From contig PFDH01000026.1 of assembly GCA_002772705.1 (NCBI GenBank), forward strand, positions 1 to 23,914: a DNA stretch of 23,914 nt, read 5' to 3'. This DNA is from Candidatus Pacebacteria bacterium CG10_big_fil_rev_8_21_14_0_10_44_11. GTDB taxonomy: Bacteria; Patescibacteriota; Microgenomatia; UBA1400; PJMF01. Both the position numbers and the translations under genes were made by a program. Each line of letters opens with the position of its first letter. The stretch's first letter is position 1. Below the pieces are notes generated by a model. That model worked only from the letters and a program-made list of their open reading frames with translations. It was not told the origin of the DNA and did not search any database. Shown in pieces: positions 10,559 through 17,169 of the stretch.

Positions 10559-10773
10559 ACTGCTTTTTCGTAGAAACGAAAGACACAGTCCCCAAACTGT
10601 GTTTCAAGATAGAGAGCAAAATAGAGAAGACTGTCAAGTTTAACTATTTCGGGTAAGCCCGTAACAGCTGGCAATAAGTAAAATCCGAGGTGGTACCGTT
10701 TCGTCTTTGAGCTTGCTTTAAAGACTAAACCCTCCAAGATCATCACAGCTGTGGTGGCGTTGGAGGGTTTTTT
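10559..10773 (+). promoter_or_regulatory. T-box riboswitch controlling proS
   Basis: The T-box bulge TGGTACC (10691-10697) is flanked exactly as an antiterminator requires: helix A1 GAGG (10687-10690) with CCTC (10731-10734); helix A2 GTTT (10698-10701) with AAAC (10727-10730), one mismatch, then GTCTTT (10703-10708) with AAAGAC (10720-10725). The competing terminator is AACCCTCCAA (10728-10737) with TTGGAGGGTT (10760-10769), capped by CATCAC/GTGGTG, with six T at 10768-10773. The 3' arm of A1 is also the 5' arm of the terminator, so the two forms exclude each other. UGGU would pair with ACCA of an uncharged tRNA with discriminator A, as in bacterial tRNA-Pro. Upstream hairpins are at 10566-10581, 10583-10602 (loop CCCCAA) and 10650-10661. 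I could not draw a canonical stem I; the CCC in the second loop is a possible Pro specifier, by inference only. Confidence 0.88.
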
Positions 10774-10819
10774 GTGCCCTTAATTTTAGATTTATGCCCT
10801 TAATTTTTGAAAGGATCAT

Positions 10820-12529
10820 ATGAGGTATTCACAGCTCTATACCAAAACTTTAAAAGTGAGCAAAAGCTACCGCTCGGTTAACGCCACTCTGCTGATAAAA
10901 GGGGGGTTTATTGATCAAACTATGGCTGGCGTTTATAGTTTTTTGCCTTTGGGTTTACGCGTTTTAAACAAGATTGAACAGATTACCAGAGAAGAAATGG
11001 ATAAAATCGCCACCGAAGTATTGCTGCCGGCATTATCTCCAAAAAAATTATGGATTCAAACTGGTCGTTTAAATACGGTTGATGTGTTGATGAAAACAGC
11101 GGGCGCTAATGAAATTTCAAAAAGTAAAAATACCAATGAATACGTGCTCAACTGTACTCATGAGGATGTAATTACACCGTTAGTGCAAAAGTTTAACACT
11201 AGTTACAAAGATTTCCCGGTTGCCTTGTACCAAATCCAGTCCAAGTTTAGAAACGAAGCCCGAGCTAAATCAGGTCTACTCAGAGGTCGTGAGTTCAGGA
11301 TGAAGGATCTATATAGTTTCCACGTTTCTGAGTCTGATCTTAAGGAGTACTACGAAAAAGTCAAAGCCGCCTATGTAAAAGTGTATGAGCGAGTTGGACT
11401 TGGCGAGGACACAGTGGTCACTTTAGCATCTGGTGGTGACTTTACCAAAGCGTACTCGCATGAATTTCAAACGTTGTGCGAATCTGGAGAAGATTTGATC
11501 TTTTTTGACGAAACCACCAACACCTACTACAACAAAGAAGTAGCACCCAGTCAAGCACCGGCCATTGATTATGATGGGCAGCAGCATGAGTTAAAAGAAG
11601 TTTATGGCGAACATATCACCGGTATAGATGCTTTGGTCAAGTTTTTGCAGGTACCAGCTACTAAGTGCGTCAAAACTTTGATTTATCAAACTGAAACTGA
11701 CGAAGTGATTGTAGCCGCAGTTAGAGGTAACTATGAAATTAATGAGATTAAATTGAGAAACGTTGTTGGCTGCAACGAGCTTCATTTGGCTTCTGAGGCA
11801 GCGGTCAAGAAAACAACCACTGCCCAGTTGGGCTATGCTGGTTTACTTAACTTGCCAGCAGGAATAAGAGTTTTTGTTGATGAATCAATCAAAGACCACA
11901 TTAATTTTGAGTGCGGTGCTAACAAAGATAACTACCATAGTATCAATGTTAACTGGGGCAGAGATGTACAAAAACCTGAGCAATTCTATGATATTAAAGT
12001 TGCGCAAGTTGGTGACCTTAATCCTGCCAATGGCAAGCCATTTCAAGTTAAAAAAACCTCAGAGGTTGGCAACATCTTTCCGCTAGGGACTAAGTACACC
12101 AAAGCTTTTAACTACACTTTTACGGATCAAGACGGCCAAGAAAAATTTCCGTACATGGGTTCATATGGGCTTGGCACCAGCCGGTTAATGGGAGTGTTGG
12201 TTGAGAAGTTTCACGATGACAAAGGGATTTTGTGGCCATCGTCGGTCGCCCCGTTTCAAGTTCATCTTGTCTCTTTAACTGGGGGAGAACAAGCCGCTCA
12301 AAAGTTGTATCAACAGTTAACTGCACAACACATTGACGTCCTTTGGGATGATCGGGCAGTGAGCGCTGGTGAAAAATTTGCCGCGGCTGATTTGATTGGA
12401 GTCCCTGTACGATTAATTGTCTCGGCAAAAACCGGGGAACAAGTTGAGTGGAAAAAACGAGCAGAGAGCACAATAGAACTGATTTCTGTCGATGAGCTGC
12501 TGAACAGACTTGATGCAAAAAAATTATAA
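10820..12529 (+). CDS. proS: Prolyl-tRNA synthetase, bacterial type
   Basis: Class II synthetase charging tRNA-Pro. The 569 residues follow the bacterial arrangement: N-terminal catalytic part with AGVYSFLPLGLRVL (36-49), motif 2 as FRNEARAKSGLLRGREFRMK (143-162) and DLYSFH, an inserted YbaK-like editing region (roughly 240-390, with KCVKTLIYQTETDEVIVAAV), then motif 3 as GLGTSRLMGVL near 450 and the C-terminal anticodon-binding domain (VHLVSLTGGEQAAQ, then LWDDRAVSAGEKFAAADLIG). AAAGGA (10810-10815) is a good SD for the ATG at 10820. The T-box upstream predicts induction when tRNA-Pro is uncharged. The next small gene overlaps the 3' end by 17 nt and is probably co-transcribed. Confidence 0.97.
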   Translation: MRYSQLYTKTLKVSKSYRSVNATLLIKGGFIDQTMAGVYSFLPLGLRVLNKIEQITREEMDKIATEVLLPALSPKKLWIQTGRLNTVDVLMKTAGANEISKSKNTNEYVLNCTHEDVITPLVQKFNTSYKDFPVALYQIQSKFRNEARAKSGLLRGREFRMKDLYSFHVSESDLKEYYEKVKAAYVKVYERVGLGEDTVVTLASGGDFTKAYSHEFQTLCESGEDLIFFDETTNTYYNKEVAPSQAPAIDYDGQQHELKEVYGEHITGIDALVKFLQVPATKCVKTLIYQTETDEVIVAAVRGNYEINEIKLRNVVGCNELHLASEAAVKKTTTAQLGYAGLLNLPAGIRVFVDESIKDHINFECGANKDNYHSINVNWGRDVQKPEQFYDIKVAQVGDLNPANGKPFQVKKTSEVGNIFPLGTKYTKAFNYTFTDQDGQEKFPYMGSYGLGTSRLMGVLVEKFHDDKGILWPSSVAPFQVHLVSLTGGEQAAQKLYQQLTAQHIDVLWDDRAVSAGEKFAAADLIGVPVRLIVSAKTGEQVEWKKRAESTIELISVDELLNRLDAKKL

Positions 12530-12848
12530 ATCACTCGTTTTTACTGACCATGCGCTTGACCGGCTTGGCTTACGCTTAGTTACGCAAGAAATGGTTTACC
12601 AGGTAGTGACTACATTTCAAACCAAGTACGCTGTAGATCAATCAACAAAGTTTGTTAAAACCATCAAGCAACGAAAGCTCCAGGTAGTCGCAAACTACTT
12701 AAAAAAAGAAGATAAATGGCTGATTATCTCCGTTTGGGTCAGGGGAGAGGAAGATCAACCATCAATTTTTTGGAAAATTATCAGCTTTCCATTTTGGTTG
12801 GTTTGGCAGGCACTAAAAAAGATTTGGCCGTTATTTTTTCATTCATAA
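12513..12848 (+). CDS. DUF4258-like small protein with hydrophobic C-terminus
   Basis: A 111-residue product. The first ~80 residues resemble the DUF4258 type: FTDHALDRLGLRLVTQEMV near the start, then KFVKTIKQRKLQVVANYL and WLIISVWVRGEED. That domain is a small alpha/beta fold related in shape to RelE/ParE-type toxins, but I see no antitoxin gene beside it, so a toxin role is not supported. The C-terminal ~30 residues (IFWKIISFPFWLVWQALKKI) are hydrophobic and aromatic with Lys, like a membrane-associated or amphipathic helix, unusual for this fold. The ATG at 12513 lies inside proS (17-nt overlap); a TTG one codon earlier is the only other near start. It would be expressed through the proS T-box if no other promoter exists. 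Confidence 0.6.
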   Translation: MQKNYKSLVFTDHALDRLGLRLVTQEMVYQVVTTFQTKYAVDQSTKFVKTIKQRKLQVVANYLKKEDKWLIISVWVRGEEDQPSIFWKIISFPFWLVWQALKKIWPLFFHS

Positions 12849-12869
12849 ACTGCTGGAATTATTATGACC

Positions 12870-13060
12870 TATAATTATATTTCCTGTCATCAGGTGATAT
12901 TTCTATACACTCATCAATCAATCCTTTTTACTTCTGGGTCTTTTCTGCATCAGGCAGTATATTACTAACACATTCCGGTGAGGAATACCCACTGCAACTG
13001 ACCTCTTTTTTTGGTCTAGCGCCATGAAAACACGGCTGTTGCGGTGGGTTTCTTTTTTCT
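12870..13060 (+). ncRNA. Candidate structured non-coding RNA upstream of the DHH gene
   Basis: No gene fits 12849-13082. TATAAT at 12870-12875 (no clear -35) could start RNA near 12882. Successive hairpins follow: CCTG-TCAT-CAGG (12883-12894), CTGC-ATCAG-GCAG (12945-12957), ATTCC-GGTGA-GGAAT (12972-12986), and a terminator-like branched stem ending in a T-tract near 13060. CATCAGG occurs twice exactly 60 bp apart (12888, 12948). An RNA of about 180 nt is possible. I compared it by eye with 6S RNA, tmRNA, SRP RNA and RNase P RNA and recognise none. It may instead be only the 3' untranslated region of the proS operon. Confidence 0.35.
12988..13060 (+). terminator. Branched terminator before the DHH gene
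   Basis: CCCACTGCAA (12988-12997) pairs with TTGCGGTGGG (13039-13048) over 10 bp with one G-U, followed by TTTCTTTTTT. The 41-nt loop folds further: GACC/GGTC (13000-13003 with 13013-13016) and GCC/GGC (13021-13023 with 13034-13036). The T-rich tail runs into the DHH promoter. Confidence 0.6.
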
Positions 13061-13076
13061 CAAGACCCGATATACT
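13049..13076 (+). promoter_or_regulatory. Promoter of the DHH-HIT pair, predicted leaderless
   Basis: TATACT (13071-13076) lies 6 nt before the ATG at 13083. The -35 is weak (TTTCTT 13049-13054, 16-nt spacer) and is the tail of the preceding terminator. Confidence 0.5.
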
Positions 13077-13082
13077 ACTGGC

Positions 13083-13958
13083 ATGAATACGAGAATGTTA
13101 ATTGTTACTCATCATGCTCCTGACTTGGACGCAATTGCCGCTACTTGGATGCTCAAACGGTTTGTGGCTCAGGAGTTTGCCGATGCCAAAGTTGCTTTTG
13201 TTAATCCAGGCGAAACAATCGCTCCCGCCGAGGCAGAGCAGTTTGGTTGTCAACCTCATCAAGTCACGCATGTTGATACCGGCCTGGGCGAGTTTGACCA
13301 TCATCAACTAGATCGGGGCAAAGAATTTTTAAGTGCCACCTTGTTGACCTACCAATACGCCTGCGATGTTCACCCTGAGCTAAAAAAAGATCAAAGTCTG
13401 GAAAAACTAGCCCAATTTGTAACCGACATTGACCACTTTCAAGAAGTGCACTGGCCAGAAGCGGGAGACATTCGCTACCTTTTTATGATTCACGAGTTGA
13501 TTCGCGGCCTGGAAAACTTAGAAGCACACTCGGACGAGTCACAATTACATTTTGGTTTTACTTGTTTAGACAGCGTCTACAGCACTATTACTCAATACCT
13601 CAAAGCTCAAGAAATTATTGAACATGAAGGCCAAGAGTTTCACTTAAAGGCCGGTCCAGCTTTGGCATTAGAAACCAGCAACGACGATACTATTAAGCTG
13701 GCGCAAAAAAGCGGTTATATTCTGGTTATTCGCAAAGATCCTCAGTTGGGTAACATTAGAATTAAAGCCAGACCGGACGCCGACCTTTCTCTTGAAACTC
13801 TCTACCAGGCAATCAAGAAAAAAGATGAAGTTGGCAACTGGTACTATCACCCGGGTGGCAAAATGCTGCTGAATGGTTCTCAAAAACACCGTAACCAACA
13901 GCCAACACCGCTCTCGCTGCAGGACGTGGTTGGATTGGTTAAACATCTTTATTCATGA
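13083..13958 (+). CDS. DHH-family phosphoesterase-like protein
   Basis: A 291-residue protein with the signature motifs of the DHH superfamily, metal-dependent phosphoesterases (nanoRNases, RecJ, pyrophosphatases and relatives): motif I HHAPDLDAIA (10-19), motif II HVDTGLGEFDHHQ (63-75), which also carries the DHH triad itself (72-74), and a later acidic VTDIDHF that may supply motif IV. I do not see a DHHA1 substrate domain with GGGH, so it is not an ordinary NrnA or RecJ. The C-terminal part (IRIKARPDADLSLETLYQAI, then WYYHPGGKML) is unfamiliar, though HPGGK may play the role of the DHHA1 glycine motif. It is loosely reminiscent of MYG1-type proteins. The ATG at 13083 is set by the leaderless promoter; the frame is open 13 codons upstream through the terminator. 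Its stop overlaps the HIT gene start (ATGA). Confidence 0.75.
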   Translation: MNTRMLIVTHHAPDLDAIAATWMLKRFVAQEFADAKVAFVNPGETIAPAEAEQFGCQPHQVTHVDTGLGEFDHHQLDRGKEFLSATLLTYQYACDVHPELKKDQSLEKLAQFVTDIDHFQEVHWPEAGDIRYLFMIHELIRGLENLEAHSDESQLHFGFTCLDSVYSTITQYLKAQEIIEHEGQEFHLKAGPALALETSNDDTIKLAQKSGYILVIRKDPQLGNIRIKARPDADLSLETLYQAIKKKDEVGNWYYHPGGKMLLNGSQKHRNQQPTPLSLQDVVGLVKHLYS

Positions 13959-14347
13959 AAGACAAGCCATCACTCTTTAGTAAAATTATCGCTGGAGAAA
14001 TTCCCGCCATCGTTGAATATGAAGACGATGAGTATATTGTGATCAGAGATATTCATCCAGTGGCACCAGTTCATGTCTTGATTATTCCCAAAAAAGAAAT
14101 TCAGACGCTCGAGGATGTTGACCCAGAGGACAGCCAGTTCCACGCCCGCTTGCTGCAAACAGCCCGCAAAGTCGCAAAACAGTTGGGGATTAGTGCTAAC
14201 TACAAATTACTGATGAATGTTGGCAGACGCGTACAGGCTGTTCATCATATTCACCTTCATTTATTAGGTGGCTGGGATCAGGAAAAATCAACCGAAGAGC
14301 TAAATCAGAGTTCTCAAGGCTTTGTTAGCGAGTTTCCAGATCAATAA
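13955..14347 (+). CDS. HIT-family nucleotide hydrolase
   Basis: A 130-residue histidine-triad protein. SLFSKIIAGEIPAIVEYEDD at the start is typical of the HinT/PKCI branch, followed by HVLIIPKKEIQTLEDV and the catalytic triad HHIHLHLLGGW (about 96-106), in which the central His of HIHLHL forms the nucleotidyl intermediate. HinT-type enzymes cleave adenosine phosphoramidates and other nucleotide-ligand bonds. The C-terminal ~25 residues (Ser/Glu/Gln-rich) extend past the usual HinT end. The start overlaps the DHH gene stop by 4 nt (ATGA), so the two are translationally coupled; both would act on phosphorylated nucleotides. Confidence 0.92.
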   Translation: MKDKPSLFSKIIAGEIPAIVEYEDDEYIVIRDIHPVAPVHVLIIPKKEIQTLEDVDPEDSQFHARLLQTARKVAKQLGISANYKLLMNVGRRVQAVHHIHLHLLGGWDQEKSTEELNQSSQGFVSEFPDQ

Positions 14348-14412
14348 TGATATAATGCTGCCACTGATACTCAAAATGTAGTACCCGAGTTATCTTTTTG
14401 GGAAGGAGGTGA
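14348..14412 (+). promoter_or_regulatory. rpsU promoter and perfect Shine-Dalgarno
   Basis: An extended -10, TGA then TATAAT (14351-14356), starts RNA near 14363, giving a leader of about 56 nt. AAGGAGGTGA (14403-14412) is a ten-base perfect match to the 16S rRNA tail, 6 nt before the ATG. It is the longest SD in the window; several other genes have none. Confidence 0.75.
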
Positions 14413-14418
14413 GAATAG

Positions 14419-14670
14419 ATGCCAATTATTGTCAAAGCACAAGGTAGTGATACCACTGGTGATGTGATTAAAAGATTTAAAAAAGCCAGCGCTGCCAGTA
14501 ACATTGTGATTCTAACTAAAGAGCGAGCGTTTTATCAAAAGCCGTCTCAAAAGCGAGCCGTCAAAAAGATTGAAATGAAACGATTGCGTAAACGGGCACG
14601 TTCTCTCAAAAAAATGAAGAATATTTCGCCTCAAACTTTGCAGAGAATCAACGACCGGCTAAGCGCCTAA
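14419..14670 (+). CDS. rpsU: 30S ribosomal protein bS21
   Basis: A small basic protein of the 30S platform, next to the 16S rRNA 3' end, helping initiation. The 83 residues begin PIIVKAQGSDTTGDVIKRFK and continue into the Lys/Arg-rich bS21 helices (RAVKKIEMKRLRKRARSLKK). It is slightly longer than the E. coli protein (71 aa), with an extra C-terminal piece (NISPQTLQRINDRLSA). Transcribed from its own promoter and closed by a strong terminator. The unusually strong SD may be regulatory (see findings). Confidence 0.93.
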   Translation: MPIIVKAQGSDTTGDVIKRFKKASAASNIVILTKERAFYQKPSQKRAVKKIEMKRLRKRARSLKKMKNISPQTLQRINDRLSA

Positions 14671-14685
14671 ATTTTGTGTAGCTCT

Positions 14686-14713
14686 AAAAAAATCCCGCCT
14701 AAGCGGGATTTTT
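14686..14713. terminator. Bidirectional terminator between rpsU and the leftward coiled-coil gene
   Basis: TCCCGC (14693-14698), loop CTAA, GCGGGA (14703-14708), flanked by a run of A on the left and TTTTT on the right, so it can terminate both strands. It lies 7 bp past the stop of the leftward gene and 22 bp past rpsU. Confidence 0.9.
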
Positions 14714-14720
14714 AGTTGAT

Positions 14721-15263
14721 TTACTTTTTCCGTGGTTTTACTTTTGCCTTAATGTCAAACTCCCATTGATCGCCATCACTGGTGTCAAAACTTTTTGAGT
14801 TGGTCAAAGCAAAATAGTTCACTAAATGATTACTAATAGTTTCTTCGACTTCTTTTTTTTGTTCGTTCAGATCCCCAATTTTTACCTTGAGAGAAGTGAT
14901 TTGAGGATTGTTTTGCAGTTGAGTTCGCCGCTGTTTGACCGCTTGGATAATCACCTCAGCCTGATCTTGGGCTTCTGTTAATTCGGCATCATTTTCAAAC
15001 ACATTTTTTAAGCCTTCTCTTAGTTCTCTTAATTCGCTGCTAATTCGCAGCAACTCATTGGCATTTCGCTCAATGATATTTTGCAGGTGAGTCAAAGTGC
15101 CGGCCAGTTTATCTGATTGAACTCCTTCGTCTTCATCGTCAGATATCCCTGCCATGGTTGAAGCTGCTGACTGCTGTGACAACGCCGCCAGCGCCAAATC
15201 CTCGCCCGAAGTTAATTTTTCGGCTGACTCCAGTTTGTCTATAGACTGTTTCTTGTTTGCCAT
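14721..15263 (-). CDS. Coiled-coil protein of unknown function
   Basis: I do not recognise this 180-residue protein. Residues ~50-150 look like a continuous coiled coil rich in Leu, Glu, Gln and Arg (LLRISSELRELREGLKNVF, then AEVIIQAVKQRRTQLQ and IGDLNEQKKEVEETISNHLV). The first 50 residues are acidic and Ser/Ala-rich with a DDEDEG patch and are probably disordered; the end is short and basic (KAKVKPRKK). There is no signal peptide or membrane helix. The ATG at 15263 is chosen because AAAGG lies upstream at SD distance and the sequence before it is Cys-rich and unlike the rest; the frame is open to a TTG at 15356, so a longer form cannot be excluded. It diverges from pyk across a palindromic promoter. 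Confidence 0.75.
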   Translation of the reverse strand: MANKKQSIDKLESAEKLTSGEDLALAALSQQSAASTMAGISDDEDEGVQSDKLAGTLTHLQNIIERNANELLRISSELRELREGLKNVFENDAELTEAQDQAEVIIQAVKQRRTQLQNNPQITSLKVKIGDLNEQKKEVEETISNHLVNYFALTNSKSFDTSDGDQWEFDIKAKVKPRKK

Positions 15264-15317
15264 ACTACCTTTCTGACTGAGGGTAAAACAATCACACTCT
15301 AGCGTAATCCAAGTCAC

Positions 15318-15372
15318 CAAGCAAGCGGTCTTTGCCCCTTGCTTGATCATACTCAACTGATCATAGTATACT
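15318..15372. promoter_or_regulatory. Divergent control region between the coiled-coil gene and pyk
   Basis: AGTATACT (15365-15372) is its own reverse complement, so it reads as a TATACT -10 box on both strands. Beside it are two copies of TGATCATA (15344-15351 and 15358-15365, 14 bp apart) and a perfect 8-bp inverted repeat CAAGCAAG (15318-15325) with CTTGCTTG (15338-15345), which would form a hairpin in the leader of the leftward gene. No good -35 is seen on either side. Confidence 0.5.
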
Positions 15373-15397
15373 TAATTGCTTGTTGGATGAGAAACAT

Positions 15398-16825
15398 ATG
15401 CTCCAAAAATCAACCAAAATTGTAGCCACCATTGGCCCCGCTTCAGAATCTGAAGAGACCCTTCAACAAATGATTGAGGCTGGTATGAACGTGGCCCGTT
15501 TTAACACCAAGCATGGTGACCCAGCCTGGCATCAGGAACGGATTAAACGAGTGCGGGCAATTGCGCAACAGTTGGGCGTTCCGGTGGGTATTTTGATGGA
15601 CTTGCAAGGTCCAGAAATCAGAACAATTTTACCCAGTGGAGTTGACAGCTTTGCAACCAAAGCCGGAGATCTGGTGACTTTTACCCAAGATAATGCCGCG
15701 CAAGGTGACAAGTTGGTGATTGTGCCGACTGAGCTCATTCAAGCCGTTAAAGTTGGCGACAAAATTTTGATTGAGGACGGCATAGGCGAGTTCGAAGTAA
15801 TTGAAAAAAAAGCTGGTGAGATAGTCGTTAAAGTCCTAGAAGATTTGGTAATTAAAAAGCGTAAAACTCTTAATACGCCTGGCGTAGACATTGTCTTACC
15901 TTCACTGATTGAATCGGATCTGATTCACTTAGACGGCATTACCAACGAGCTGGTTGATTTTGTCGCCTTGTCTTTTGTCAGAACGGCTGAAGATATTCAG
16001 ATTTTGCGACAGGAGCTAGAGAAGCGTCAGCTAACCGCTCAGATTGTGGCCAAAATTGAGAATCAATCGGCAATTGACCATCTAGATGAAATTATCAAAG
16101 TCTCCGACGCGATTATGGTTGCCCGAGGTGATTTAGGAGTTGAGGTGCCGTATCAGGAGCTGGCTCACTGGCAAAAAGTGATCATCTATAAAGCCAGATT
16201 GGCCGGCAAGCCAGTGATAACCGCCACTCAAATGCTGATGAGCATGGTCAATTCACCTAGACCGACAAGGGCAGAAGTGTCTGACGTGGCCAACGCTGTT
16301 TACGATGGCACCGATGCGGTGATGTTGTCCGACGAAACTACAATTGGTAAATATCCAGTTAAATCAGTTAAAACCCAGGCGGAGATTGTTGAGTACACTG
16401 AGAATTATTCCCGACCACCATTGATTGATCCAGAGGATACCAATCCCAGCACCGCCATTACCCACGCGGCAATTTTGTTGCTGACGTCAGCGGCAAGACC
16501 AACAGATGCCTTTCAGATTGATCACTTGGTCTGTTTAACTGATAGCGGAGCGACTGCCAAGTACTTATCCAGATTCAGATTCTCTCGCAGTATTTTTACG
16601 CTGACCCAGACAGAGCATACCTATAATCGATTAAGTTTGGTCTTTGGTGTGATTCCACACATGGTTGACTTCGAAATCAATAAACTCATAGAATCAGAAG
16701 CGATTGTCAGTAAGGTGATAGAGCTTGGTATCGCTAAATCAGGAGAAGTAGTGTTAGTGGTTCACGGCACTTTCTGGAATCAGCCTGGTCTGACAAATAC
16801 GGTACAAGTTATCACTATTCCCTAA
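15398..16825 (+). CDS. pyk: Pyruvate kinase
   Basis: Last step of glycolysis: phosphoenolpyruvate plus ADP to pyruvate plus ATP. The 475 residues show the TIM-barrel motifs in order: TKIVATIGPASESEETL at the start, NVARFNTKHGD (normally NFSHG), MDLQGPEIRT, the B-domain start GDKILIEDGIG, KIENQSAIDHLDEII with the catalytic Lys, VARGDLGVEVP for metal binding, and TATQMLMSMVNSPRPTRAEV with DGTDAVMLSDETTIG. The usual NFSHG is read as NTKHG, keeping the His and Gly. The C-terminal domain is present. The ATG at 15398 has GGATGAG as a plausible SD; a TTG at 15380 is an in-frame alternative that would sit at the predicted transcript start. The YtxH-like gene follows after 9 bp, in the same operon. 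Confidence 0.95.
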   Translation: MLQKSTKIVATIGPASESEETLQQMIEAGMNVARFNTKHGDPAWHQERIKRVRAIAQQLGVPVGILMDLQGPEIRTILPSGVDSFATKAGDLVTFTQDNAAQGDKLVIVPTELIQAVKVGDKILIEDGIGEFEVIEKKAGEIVVKVLEDLVIKKRKTLNTPGVDIVLPSLIESDLIHLDGITNELVDFVALSFVRTAEDIQILRQELEKRQLTAQIVAKIENQSAIDHLDEIIKVSDAIMVARGDLGVEVPYQELAHWQKVIIYKARLAGKPVITATQMLMSMVNSPRPTRAEVSDVANAVYDGTDAVMLSDETTIGKYPVKSVKTQAEIVEYTENYSRPPLIDPEDTNPSTAITHAAILLLTSAARPTDAFQIDHLVCLTDSGATAKYLSRFRFSRSIFTLTQTEHTYNRLSLVFGVIPHMVDFEINKLIESEAIVSKVIELGIAKSGEVVLVVHGTFWNQPGLTNTVQVITIP

Positions 16826-16834
16826 AGGAGACGT

Positions 16835-17113
16835 ATGGCAAAGAATACTGGTCTAGGAGCATTATTAACAGGCATCGTGTTAGGTGCAGCGGCCGTCTTT
16901 CTGTCGAAAAAAGAGAACAGAATAAAAACACGAGCCACCATCAATCAAGCCACAACCAAAGTCAAGTTGCTCAAGCAGGAATACAAAACAGATCCTGAGA
17001 AAGTGAAAGCTGAATTAAAAGCTCAAGGCAAAAAATTAGCCTCAAAAGCGCTTACAGAAGCTCATAAACTTTCAAAGAGGTTGAACACCAAACCAAAAAC
17101 TTCAAAAAAATAA
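16835..17113 (+). CDS. YtxH-like small membrane protein
   Basis: A 92-residue protein with one N-terminal hydrophobic segment (GALLTGIVLGAAAVFLS, about 7-23) followed by a long basic, helical, Lys-rich tail. This layout matches YtxH/gas-vesicle-like stress proteins whose function is poorly known. AAAGGAG directly before the start is a strong SD, and the gene lies 9 bp after pyk, so it is co-transcribed. The C-terminus (NTKPKTSKK) is low complexity. The family call rests on architecture more than on conserved residues. Confidence 0.65.
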   Translation: MAKNTGLGALLTGIVLGAAAVFLSKKENRIKTRATINQATTKVKLLKQEYKTDPEKVKAELKAQGKKLASKALTEAHKLSKRLNTKPKTSKK

Positions 17114-17133
17114 GTTCAATTTTTCACCGGTTT

Positions 17134-17163
17134 TTGTGGTTTCTTGCACTAGTGTGAGATAAT
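17134..17163 (+). promoter_or_regulatory. Promoter of the unknown gene at 17170, predicted leaderless
   Basis: TTGTGG (17134-17139), 18 nt, GATAAT (17158-17163) with a TGA extension just before it, then 6 nt to the ATG at 17170. No SD. Confidence 0.55.
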
Positions 17164-17169
17164 ACGGGC

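Noticed and set aside
12513..12848. Toxin-antitoxin system based on the RelE-like shape of DUF4258
   Set aside because: No partner antitoxin gene lies on either side; the gene is embedded in the proS operon.
13024..13086. 20-codon frame starting MKTRLLRWVSFF whose TGA overlaps the DHH gene ATG
   Set aside because: It lies inside the branched terminator and across the DHH promoter, has no SD, and its apparent overlap is explained by the local sequence.
15264..15356. 31-codon upstream extension of the coiled-coil gene from a TTG
   Set aside because: Cys-rich and unlike the rest of the protein; the ATG at 15263 has an SD. It could only be revived by mass-spectrometry or start-site evidence.
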